Below are positions 1 through 5,774 of a DNA stretch of 6,391 bases, in pieces (position 1 is the first letter of the stretch; every line of letters begins with the position of its first letter). A program made the position numbers and the translations under genes. The notes below the pieces were generated by a model. That model had not been told where the DNA came from and did not search any database. It saw only the letters and a program-made list of their open reading frames with translations. Source of the DNA: OLB6 sp964467455. GTDB lineage: Bacteria > Bacteroidota > Ignavibacteria > Kapaibacteriales > Kapaibacteriaceae. The stretch lies in the NCBI GenBank assembly GCA_964467455.1, contig CAYXQJ010000100.1, positions 1 to 6,391 on the forward strand, given 5' to 3'.

Positions 1-249
1 CAAGCCGCCGACTTTCTCGGCAAGAAGCGCGTTGTGAAACGCTCATGGGGATACAGCGCCGGCAAGCGCAATGTGAACTACAACGAAACCGAAGAGCACA
101 AAATCAAGCCGCACAAGCTCCGCAATCTCCGTGACCACGAGTGTGTGCTCGTTCACTGTGAACGAGGTTTCCAGCGCGTGACATTACCACCAATGGAGCC
201 TGATGGTTCAACCGCCAAGTGGTTTTCCCGCTGGAAGCGCATTTTCTAG
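1..249 (+). CDS. C-terminal fragment of a putative VirD4/TraG-like type IV coupling ATPase (5' truncated)
   Basis: Frame 1 is open from the first base and ends at TAG 247-249, giving 82 residues that begin QAADFLGKKRVV; the real gene starts outside the window. The tail is basic, with GKKRVVKRSWGYSAGKRN near residues 7-24, then a KIKPHKLRNL segment (34-43), a short hydrophobic strand ECVLVHC (47-53) and RVTLPPMEPDG (59-69). This order (a basic, ill-conserved linker, then a 'threshold residue plus strand plus pro-pro' ending) resembles the C-termini of VirD4/TraG/TraD-type coupling proteins, which feed DNA or protein substrates to type IV secretion channels at the inner membrane. No Walker motif lies in the visible part, so the assignment rests on general resemblance and on a HerA/VirB4-like ATPase in the neighbouring operon. 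It is the only plus-strand gene supported here and it converges on the minus-strand block. An unrelated protein with a similar tail remains possible. Confidence 0.5.
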   Translation, partial: QAADFLGKKRVVKRSWGYSAGKRNVNYNETEEHKIKPHKLRNLRDHECVLVHCERGFQRVTLPPMEPDGSTAKWFSRWKRIF

Positions 250-291
250 TGCTAATGCTCCCCGTTAGCGCGTCGTGAGTTCATAATTCAC
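249..291. terminator. Two short hairpins between convergent genes, possible weak bidirectional terminator
   Basis: The only space between the two converging genes is about 58 bp. It holds two inverted repeats: GTGCTAAT (249-256) pairing with GTTAGCGC (264-271) around a 7-base loop, with two G-T pairs; and GTGAGTT (275-281) pairing with AATTCAC (285-291) around CAT, with one G-T pair. Neither is GC-rich and neither is followed by a clear T-run on either strand, apart from CTTTCTTTC at 301-309. A terminator is expected from the gene arrangement, but the structures are weak and may be chance. Confidence 0.22.
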
Positions 292-307
292 CATCCGCCG
301 CTTTCTT

Positions 308-925
308 TCACCTACCAGGTCTAACACGCCTGTTCGGATTGCAAACCACCGTAGAGGTCGCCAAGACTGTGACGGGCACATCCAATTCGCGGCTGATTTT
401 CTTCAACGTGCTGATAGCTTCCGAAGGAGAGTAATCCAACACTACATGACGCACGCCAAATTGTGTTACGGCAGCGCAAGCGGTGCTTCGTAATTCAAAA
501 GAGTTGGCCACACTTGCAATCAACAGCGGCGCGCTTGCCAACGATCCCGCAGCAGAGGTCAGGTTTATGAATTCCCTCTCGCCCCAATTGGGACTGAGGA
601 CTTCAGCCAGTTCAATCTCCGCTCGCCACAACAGCAAGTTTACGACGCAAATAAGTGGAGAAGTGCGGGCGGTCACAACCACTGTTGGAATGGCTCTCAC
701 GATCGCAAGTTGGGATGTCACATTTGCCACAATTTGTGCTGAAGCCTTCTCTCGTGAATTGCAAAGTCTCTGAATTTCCCGAAACTGAATCTCGAAGGGT
801 GCAGGGAAAGTTCTCATAACCCGCGAAGCCCGGTTGTAATGTGCCGATTGAGCACAGCAATACGAGACCTCTAACAGGTTTATCGCCTCGTGGGTTAAAT
901 CCTTGATTTTAACGAGATGTGGCAT
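308..925 (-). CDS. Uncharacterised 205-residue protein, last gene of the minus-strand block
   Basis: I do not recognise this protein. It starts at ATG 923-925, 25 bp after the DUF2997 gene, and ends at TGA 308-310. The N-terminal part (about 1-75) looks helical with several charged residues. The rest alternates hydrophobic strands and helices: AIPTVVVTA (78-86), PLICVVNLLLW (90-100), APLLIASVA (132-140), VRHVVLDYS (158-166), then a helix SEAISTLKKISRE and a strand VPVTVLATSTVV (183-194). The VVLDYS-helix-VPVTVL pattern recalls a receiver-like or other Rossmann-type alpha/beta fold, but no full set of phosphoacceptor residues is evident. The tail (RRVRPGR) is basic. There is no signal peptide or clear membrane segment. 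No Shine-Dalgarno site precedes the ATG. Overlapping plus-strand frames are shorter and have no start context or recognisable content. It is probably co-transcribed with the genes before it; the function is unknown. Confidence 0.6.
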   Translation of the reverse strand: MPHLVKIKDLTHEAINLLEVSYCCAQSAHYNRASRVMRTFPAPFEIQFREIQRLCNSREKASAQIVANVTSQLAIVRAIPTVVVTARTSPLICVVNLLLWRAEIELAEVLSPNWGEREFINLTSAAGSLASAPLLIASVANSFELRSTACAAVTQFGVRHVVLDYSPSEAISTLKKISRELDVPVTVLATSTVVCNPNRRVRPGR

Positions 926-950
926 TTATAGCGCGTTGTGTGTGCGCGGC

Positions 951-1169
951 CTAGTGAACCGACTTTGCTGATTTGCCAGGAAGGTAGTCAAAGGCGCTCT
1001 GACCGGGGTCTTGTTTCGGCGACAGTTTCACACCGACATTCAACCCTATCACAGCCAGTTCGTGACGAAGCCGGTCTTCCTCGACTTGGCAATCACGGCC
1101 TACGAATCCAGCAAAGTCTAGGTGGACGTCGCCGTTTGCATCAATCCGTGTTTGTATCGTTCTTTTCAT
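951..1169 (-). CDS. DUF2997 family small protein
   Basis: This is a 72-residue protein from ATG 1167-1169 to TAG 951-953. It shows the hallmarks I associate with DUF2997: an N-terminal beta strand pair, TIQTRIDANGDVHLDF (4-19), followed by AGFVGRDC (20-27), matching the family pattern 'I-x-I-x-x-D/N-G-x-V ... G-F-x-G-x-x-C', and then a helix EEDRLRHELAVIGL (30-43). The rest (44-72) is polar and probably disordered. The molecular role of DUF2997 is not established. In other bacteria and cyanobacteria such genes are found beside DUF1257/Ycf35 genes, as here. It lies 14 bp after the radical SAM gene, and an AGGA lies 7 bases before the ATG, one of only two credible ribosome binding sites in the block. 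The single conserved Cys27 could be functional. The family call is fairly secure; the function is not known. Confidence 0.72.
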   Translation of the reverse strand: MKRTIQTRIDANGDVHLDFAGFVGRDCQVEEDRLRHELAVIGLNVGVKLSPKQDPGQSAFDYLPGKSAKSVH

Positions 1170-1176
1170 TCGGGAT

Positions 1177-1180
1177 TCCT
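1177..1180 (-). promoter_or_regulatory. Shine-Dalgarno AGGA for the DUF2997 gene
   Basis: On the minus strand AGGA is separated by 7 bases (ATCCCGA) from the ATG at 1169, a normal spacing. It stands out because most other starts in this block have no such motif. Confidence 0.5.
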
Positions 1181-1183
1181 ATT

Positions 1184-1819
1184 TCAATTGGTGTGAAGTC
1201 CAAGCGATGCCAACTCCATCCGAAATGCCGAAATGTCCTCAACGGGTGCGAGGCCATTCAGCCGAACTACTCCGTTTGGTGCGATCTGGATTTCCAGTCC
1301 GTTTTTGGTGTGACCACCATCCGTTTGAAGAAAGCGGTAGCGGTTCGTCAGAAAAATAAACTCCTGATTGCGCGAGCCAACCCAGGAACGCGAGAAGTCC
1401 CTTTGATTTTCTAGGAATGGCCCGGCAAGCAAGAGATCGGTGACAGCCAACAGAGAGTTCCAGTCGGAACGGTTGGCTGCAACAAGTCGAGGATAGTCGT
1501 AGCCCGTGAATGTAACGACTGAAAGGCCGTGCTCATGGCACATTCGTCCAAGCGCAGCCAAAGCTTGCGCTTGCGAAAACGGCTCGCCGCCGATGAATGT
1601 GACGCCTTCAATGTTTTGCTGTTTTTGGATCTGATCAAACAAATCTTCTATGCTCGCTTGGTAGCCGCCGCTGAACGACTGCGTTGCGCCGTTGGCGCAG
1701 CCGGGACATCGAATCGGGCAACCTTGCACCCACAGTGCCGCCCGCCGACCAGGGCCTTCGACTTCCGTTTCGGGCAGAAACCGATGAACGCGCAGAACGT
1801 GATTGTTTTCAGGGAGCAT
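1184..1819 (-). CDS. Radical SAM activating-enzyme-like protein (NrdG-like, 4Fe-4S single-cluster domain)
   Basis: This is a 211-residue protein. Starting at ATG 1817-1819 places the gene 13 bp after the DUF1257 stop; the frame is open further upstream, but that part overlaps the DUF1257 gene. The cluster-binding CX3CX2C motif is CPIRCPGC with Cys34, Cys38 and Cys41, which should bind a 4Fe-4S cluster and S-adenosylmethionine. Other family marks follow in order: the SAM-binding GGEP (77-80), VVTFTGY (101-107), DLLLAGPF (128-135) and GSRNQ (148-152). These match the compact layout of anaerobic ribonucleotide reductase and pyruvate formate-lyase activating enzymes, which generate a 5'-deoxyadenosyl radical and abstract hydrogen from a partner protein. 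No NrdD or PFL-like glycyl radical partner is in the window, so I do not call it nrdG. The C-terminal tail LEIQIAPNGVVRLNG (175-189) plus ELASLGL (202-208) resembles the start of the downstream DUF2997 protein. The likely substrate is a protein of the same operon. The start has no clear Shine-Dalgarno site. Confidence 0.85.
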   Translation of the reverse strand: MLPENNHVLRVHRFLPETEVEGPGRRAALWVQGCPIRCPGCANGATQSFSGGYQASIEDLFDQIQKQQNIEGVTFIGGEPFSQAQALAALGRMCHEHGLSVVTFTGYDYPRLVAANRSDWNSLLAVTDLLLAGPFLENQRDFSRSWVGSRNQEFIFLTNRYRFLQTDGGHTKNGLEIQIAPNGVVRLNGLAPVEDISAFRMELASLGLHTN

Positions 1820-1832
1820 AAAGTTCGTTTTG

Positions 1833-2393
1833 CTAATCGCGTGTCGCAGAGATGACCACTTGCTTTCGACCCGCCGCATCCGACACGTCTCGCGCACTGA
1901 CGCGGTAGCCGAGTTTCTTTTGAGCGTGCAAAACTGCGATGGTTGCATAGACACGGCAAACATCGTCGCAAAGCGACTTGGCGGCAGGCGCAACGCCGCC
2001 CTCCTCGTCATAACGGAACACGACTTTGCCATCAGCCGTGATGTCCACACCCACTCCTCGCGGGAACTGCGGAGTCTTCAACCCGATGAGGCAAGGGGTG
2101 CGCTTGCCATTGCAATCTTCGTAGTCTTCCGTAACCGAGCCGTTCCGCTCGCGAGCGACGGTTTCAAGGGCCTGGCGCATTATGTTCATGGAGGGAAGGC
2201 TGCGAATGTTTGCGAGCGCGGAGGTCAATTCCGGCTGTGGCGCGCTGGCAGCGACGCTTTGCGTGCCCGATCTGCGAGTGAGAAGTCTGCGCAGAATCTC
2301 GGATGCGGCAAGGCCAGCAACAGCCCCAAGGGCTTCGCCAAGTTGAAATTGGGGAACTCGAATCTCAGTATCGTAATCAGCAGTTAGTGACAT
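1833..2393 (-). CDS. DUF1257 (Ycf35-like) family protein
   Basis: This is a 186-residue protein from ATG 2391-2393, 13 bp after the membrane coiled-coil gene, to TAG 1833-1835. The frame is open for 63 more codons upstream, but that part lies inside the preceding gene and reads as a shadow. Residues 1-60 hold a short hydrophobic or amphipathic helix (LGEALGAVAGLAASEILRRL, 18-37) and a polar linker. The C-terminal two-thirds look like DUF1257: a helix NIMRQALETVARERNG (70-85), strands TPCLIGLK and GVGVDITADGKVVFRYDEEGG (113-133), a helix rich in Y/A (VCRVYATIAVLHAQKKLGYRV, 145-165) and a final strand KQVVIS. The ending 'Y-x-x-x-x-x-x-x-A-x-x-x-G-Y' followed by a short strand is the part I trust most. 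Ycf35 is a conserved plastid and cyanobacterial protein of unknown biochemical role; bacterial relatives occur next to DUF2997 genes. The upstream N-terminal extension is longer than usual for the family. Confidence 0.62.
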   Translation of the reverse strand: MSLTADYDTEIRVPQFQLGEALGAVAGLAASEILRRLLTRRSGTQSVAASAPQPELTSALANIRSLPSMNIMRQALETVARERNGSVTEDYEDCNGKRTPCLIGLKTPQFPRGVGVDITADGKVVFRYDEEGGVAPAAKSLCDDVCRVYATIAVLHAQKKLGYRVSARDVSDAAGRKQVVISATRD

Positions 2394-2406
2394 AGGTTTT
2401 GAAGGG

Positions 2407-3309
2407 TTATTGGACGAACACGCGTTGCCGACGGAGTTGACGAAGTGACGCAGCGGCGTCAACAACCTGACTTTTGAGCACGTTGAGCCGATCCCGCAAC
2501 CCACTGGTTGTCGCTTCCAAATCGGATTTCTGCGCAAGATCAGCCTCGAAGGTTGCACCGCTTCCAGAGACAAATGCAGCACGTTCAGCCAACATGCGAA
2601 GGATGCCCGATTGCACCATTAAGCTCGAATAGTAGGCGGACGACCTATCCGTTTGGTTTAGCTCGGCTTGGACTTTGTTCAACTCGCTGCGAAGCGCTGA
2701 CGCATCAAGGTTGCTGTATTCACTCTCCCAGCGAGCGCGCTCCGCGCTGAGAAACGCCGGATCAGTGGAGCGAATTACTTCTGACACGCTATGCTCAAGT
2801 GAGCGGAGTTCCGCGAGACGAGCATTTTCCCGTTGTTCGACCCTGCGAACTCGCGCGCTGACTCGGTTCAACCGGAAGTCTTGACGCCAGAGTTGATACC
2901 TCAGCGCCAGGCTTTCCTTCGTCGCGACAATAATCGTTCTGCGATGCGGCCAGAACACGTCGTGGTAAACACTCAGGCTCAGGTAAAGACCAACGCCAAG
3001 CAGGCAGCCCGTGATGGACATCCAGACGGCGATCGCCACAGTCCAATCTGAAACAGGCGCAGGCGCGACGGCCAAGGGGATCAACGGAAGGGCAGCCATC
3101 GCAAGTCCGACCAAGACGCACTTCACCGTTTTGCGAGTCCCAAGCTGGTATCGTTGATTAAGCAGCTTTCGCAGCCAATAGCCCGCTCCGACCGGAGGTG
3201 CGAGGATGGCGGCAATCACCACCGCAGCGGCTATGATGAGAACCACCGCGTAGATCGCCGCGATGATTAAGAACAACACACCGACAAGTTTTGCGATTCC
3301 TTCACCCAT
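2407..3309 (-). CDS. Membrane-anchored coiled-coil protein
   Basis: This 300-residue protein runs from ATG 3307-3309 to TAA 2407-2409. The N-terminal 115 residues are membrane-embedded: a long hydrophobic stretch at about 8-37 (one long helix or a hairpin), then segments near 62-84 and 90-114. The remaining 180 residues are cytoplasmic-looking, Arg/Glu/Leu/Ala-rich and helical, with likely coiled-coil runs near 130-180, 203-220 and 255-296. The two halves meet at SVYHDVFWPHRR (113-124), which is rich in aromatic and basic residues as expected at a membrane interface. I do not recognise a family. The architecture suits a scaffold, a docking subunit for the ATPase two genes upstream, or a membrane sensor. 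It lies 22 bp after the metallopeptidase-like gene and 13 bp before the DUF1257 gene. The 22-base leader (AACAGACAAACCAAACCAAG and following) has no Shine-Dalgarno motif. Confidence 0.72.
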   Translation of the reverse strand: MGEGIAKLVGVLFLIIAAIYAVVLIIAAAVVIAAILAPPVGAGYWLRKLLNQRYQLGTRKTVKCVLVGLAMAALPLIPLAVAPAPVSDWTVAIAVWMSITGCLLGVGLYLSLSVYHDVFWPHRRTIIVATKESLALRYQLWRQDFRLNRVSARVRRVEQRENARLAELRSLEHSVSEVIRSTDPAFLSAERARWESEYSNLDASALRSELNKVQAELNQTDRSSAYYSSLMVQSGILRMLAERAAFVSGSGATFEADLAQKSDLEATTSGLRDRLNVLKSQVVDAAASLRQLRRQRVFVQ

Positions 3310-3331
3310 AGATCTTGGTTTGGTTTGTCTG

Positions 3332-3955
3332 TTACTCTAGCGGCGGAAGTTCCTTAATTTTGTCCTGCATCCCCGACAGCGGACGTTCAGCAGCCATTCG
3401 ATCCAGCGCCGCCTTCAGAGGTTTTGCATCGCCTTGGAAATAGGCCCGGCAAACGGCATCAGTTCCGACCAGCTTCCGCAATGAATGGGCGCGTTCGCGC
3501 TCGACCGGGTAGCCCGTCAATTCCCCCTCCTGCGGCTCACGCCCAAGAACCTCAATCGCCAAATCCTGCGTGATGCCTTCGTAGTGTTCACCGAGTAGGC
3601 GTTTGGCATCTGGGGAGGCCATTTGGTGAAGCCGCTCATGCAGGACCGTTTCAGGAACGCCCGCCAGATTCTTGACGGAGATGTGCGCTGGCGAATCTGG
3701 TCTGGTGAAACCCGTCAGGCCATTTGGTGCTTTGTGGCCTGTCTCCGCCCGATACGACTTGCGAAGATCGTGTGAGCTTTCAAACTTGCTCGGCATATCA
3801 GAGAGGTTCTTCAGCCGTTCCGCAGGGATGAACTCCTTGAACCGTTCGCCGATTGCACCGACGGCCGCTTTGTCCATGTCGGCGAAATAGGTTCGGAACG
3901 CAGGTGTCTCGCTCGGTTTCTGAAGTTTCATCCGCTCTGGTGATTTCGAGGACAT
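3332..3955 (-). CDS. HExxH zincin-like putative metallopeptidase
   Basis: This is a 207-residue protein. The start ATG 3953-3955 (MSSKSPERMK) is 13 bp after the ATPase stop; an upstream in-frame ATG would overlap that gene, and ATG at residue 9 is an alternative. The key segment is VLHERLHQMASP (104-115), an HExxH zinc-binding motif with ligands His106 and His110 and catalytic Glu107. About 16 residues further on, YEGITQDLAIEVLG (125-138) supplies Glu126, a good candidate for the third, gluzincin-type zinc ligand. The C-terminal part (YPVERERAHSLRKLVG, then AYFQGDAKPLKAAL) fits a pattern I recall from small uncharacterised zincins, with helices after the 'EG-T' site ending in 'AYF-x-GD'. There is no signal peptide or transmembrane segment, so it is cytosolic or exported by the machine encoded next to it. 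It may cleave a component or a substrate of the operon, or act as an effector. The family name is not known to me; metallopeptidase activity is inferred from the motif alone. Confidence 0.7.
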   Translation of the reverse strand: MSSKSPERMKLQKPSETPAFRTYFADMDKAAVGAIGERFKEFIPAERLKNLSDMPSKFESSHDLRKSYRAETGHKAPNGLTGFTRPDSPAHISVKNLAGVPETVLHERLHQMASPDAKRLLGEHYEGITQDLAIEVLGREPQEGELTGYPVERERAHSLRKLVGTDAVCRAYFQGDAKPLKAALDRMAAERPLSGMQDKIKELPPLE

Positions 3956-3968
3956 ACGCTTTTCAGGT

Positions 3969-5774
3969 TCAGGAGATTGCCAAGTTGTCTCGGAGCAACG
4001 CGATATTGCGCCGCATCCGTTCCACGGTCTCATCATCCCAGCGGTTCAATGCGGCGATGTTCATCAGGACGCAGTAGGCACAGTTGGGTTTATTCGCCAC
4101 AGGGAGGGTTTTAGCGGCGGACATGCCAAACTCCCAAATACCCTTCCAGCCGCGTTCAATTGATTGCTCGAATTCCGCTGCCCAACCAGATTGCGCCAGC
4201 TTTTGCAGCACTACGCCCCGCATGGTGCAAGAGCCGGGCAGACAGCCGGCACAAGATGGAATGTTATCAGCAGTAGCAGTTGGGTGTTTTTTGGGTAGCG
4301 CATCCGTGAGCAGCGACATCTCTGGCAACTGTGACAGCATGTGAACAACAATTTCCTCCTTCGTCGGAACAGGAAGCGGGTTTTGCCCATGCTCGAAGTG
4401 GGGGATGCCGATATGGAAGGCCGCCTCCCGCCCTTCAGTGTATGCGACGGCCTGACCATTGCGCAGCGTGGAGAGGAACTTCTCTTGCGCGGCATTGAGA
4501 TTCATTGTCCCGCCGAGCAGGTGACGGTCATCATTCGCACCAAGCCGATGCACAATCTTCACCGTCGAGTTTTTGACCACATCCGGCGCGAGCTTCGCGG
4601 GGATTTGCTCCGCGACGACAATGCCTTGCCCAAACGCCCGCAACTCGGCGAGCAGATGGCAAAAGGTTTCGACTGCCTTGCCGCGCGGATTGGCGACTTC
4701 GGACGCGACCTGTGAAGGCACAGCGGACAANNNNNNNNNNNNNNNNNNNNNNNNNNNNNNNNNNNNNNNNNNNNNNNNNNNNNNNNNNNNNNNNNNNNNN
4801 NNNNNNNNNNNNNNNNNNNNNNNNNNNNNNCGAATTTCGTAGCCCGGCAATTCTTCTTTCGGCAGGCAGGACAACACCATGACTTCCTTGGAATTCAGGC
4901 GGGTGAAAGCTGGCACGAACCGACCTTGCGCGGGACGCTCGCAGACAGTCACTCGGATGGGCTGAGGTTGGTTTCGCACTCCCGTGAGAACGCTATGAAG
5001 CGCCCGACTCCCCTCGATGAGAGTGCTCCGATCCGCTGTGTGGAGATAAACCCCGGTATCCCACATGCCGATATTCCGCCCGGCGAGATGATTCTCTCGC
5101 GCCACGCGAAGCAATTCCAAGTAGTGCTGTGCGCGAGGATTGTTACCGTCTTCGGATGAACCTTTCCGCATGAACGCCGACCGGATTTCACGCTCCTCAA
5201 TGGCGAGATTGTTCAGCGTCTGGTCCACTTCCGGGAGGTTCACCGGGCGAGCAACCACCAGATACGCGAATTCACGACCGCGCAGCGAACCGAGAACACG
5301 CTCCAATCGTCCGCCTTCCGCGCGGACCACTCGTTGCGAACTTTCTTCCACATTGCCCACGAACGGATTTCCCGTGACGGCGACGGCAAACGGCATTTTT
5401 TCCAACTGCGAACAGACCTGCTGGCTGGATACATCACCCGCGAGTTCGCATCCGGGAAACGCACCCTTAATCGCGCCGCTCCAGGACGCCAAGCGATTGC
5501 CCACACCGGGCAGCACGAAATGGATCGAGAGGCGGGTTGGCTCTCCAAGTATCAGCAGCCCCCACGGTAATTGCGCCGCGTGAAGGCCGGAATAGAACGC
5601 TTCCTGTGCGGCTTCCAACGTGTGACCGGCTGACTCAGGTGAATCCCAAAAGCGCGCGAGGCTTTGCACCCGCACAAACCCCCAGCCGGAGAAATACTCC
5701 GTGGAAAATTGCGGCAGACCCGCGCCATCTAAATGACCGCCTTCCAACGCGCTGATTTTTTCCGGCAACGTCAC
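3969..5774 (-). CDS. HerA/VirB4-like (DUF87-type) P-loop ATPase, interrupted by an assembly gap
   Basis: The start is GTG 5772-5774, overlapping the TGA of the preceding gene as GTGA and preceded at 6 bases by GGGAGG. The frame is open further upstream, but there it overlaps the membrane-protein gene. The N-terminal 314 residues lack a P-loop and resemble the N-terminal domain of HerA/VirB4-type ATPases, ending in VMVLSCLPKEELPGYEI. N bases (nominal residues 315-348) then interrupt the gene. After the gap, ANPRGKAVETFCHLLAELRA and GQGIVVAEQIPAKLAPDVVK (nominal 361-402), then IVHRLGANDDR and MNLN, are typical of the post-Walker-B half of the hexameric HerA/FtsK-like motor fold, with Gln390 at the sensor position. 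Walker A and Walker B are not visible and must lie in the gap. The C-terminus carries C508-x2-C511-x4-C516 and C565-x2-C568, a probable metal or Fe-S site. HerA/VirB4 motors pump DNA or protein across or along membranes. The stop is TGA 3969-3971. True length is unknown and larger than 601 residues. Confidence 0.8.
   Translation of the reverse strand: MTLPEKISALEGGHLDGAGLPQFSTEYFSGWGFVRVQSLARFWDSPESAGHTLEAAQEAFYSGLHAAQLPWGLLILGEPTRLSIHFVLPGVGNRLASWSGAIKGAFPGCELAGDVSSQQVCSQLEKMPFAVAVTGNPFVGNVEESSQRVVRAEGGRLERVLGSLRGREFAYLVVARPVNLPEVDQTLNNLAIEEREIRSAFMRKGSSEDGNNPRAQHYLELLRVARENHLAGRNIGMWDTGVYLHTADRSTLIEGSRALHSVLTGVRNQPQPIRVTVCERPAQGRFVPAFTRLNSKEVMVLSCLPKEELPGYEIXXXXXXXXXXXXXXXXXXXXXXXXXXXXXXXXXXLSAVPSQVASEVANPRGKAVETFCHLLAELRAFGQGIVVAEQIPAKLAPDVVKNSTVKIVHRLGANDDRHLLGGTMNLNAAQEKFLSTLRNGQAVAYTEGREAAFHIGIPHFEHGQNPLPVPTKEEIVVHMLSQLPEMSLLTDALPKKHPTATADNIPSCAGCLPGSCTMRGVVLQKLAQSGWAAEFEQSIERGWKGIWEFGMSAAKTLPVANKPNCAYCVLMNIAALNRWDDETVERMRRNIALLRDNLAIS
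4731..4830. other. Assembly gap of 100 N inside the HerA/VirB4-like ATPase gene
   Basis: Exactly 100 N bases are present, the usual placeholder for a gap of unknown size. The two flanks read in the same frame across 100 bases, which would happen by chance one time in three. The flanking protein halves are the N-terminal domain and the region just after Walker B, so both nucleotide-binding motifs are missing. About 34 codons are too few to hold a whole P-loop core, so the real missing sequence is probably several hundred bases or more. Confidence 0.95.

Noticed and set aside
483..773. 96-residue plus-strand open frame
   Set aside because: It lies inside the 205-residue minus-strand gene, which is longer and fits the operon spacing.
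938..1414. 158-residue plus-strand open frame opposite the DUF2997 and radical SAM genes
   Set aside because: It overlaps two genes with clear family motifs on the other strand, its translation has no recognisable content, and it would break the operon pattern.
1184..1819. Naming the radical SAM gene nrdG
   Set aside because: The signatures are shared by several activating enzymes, no nrdD is present, and the DUF1257/DUF2997 context differs from ribonucleotide reductase loci.
1820..2050. Upstream extension of the radical SAM protein to an ATG at 2050
   Set aside because: The extension is an Arg/Ser-rich shadow of the DUF1257 gene; the ATG at 1819 gives the normal domain start for the family.
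1803..2387. 194-residue plus-strand open frame
   Set aside because: It mirrors the DUF1257 gene almost exactly, and its composition looks like antisense reading of a coding strand.
2394..2582. Upstream extension of the DUF1257 protein to an ATG at 2582
   Set aside because: It overlaps the coding sequence of the membrane coiled-coil protein and does not look like family sequence.
4731..4830. Reading the ATPase as a finished 601-residue protein
   Set aside because: The 100 N are a placeholder; frame continuity across them is not evidence of the true length.
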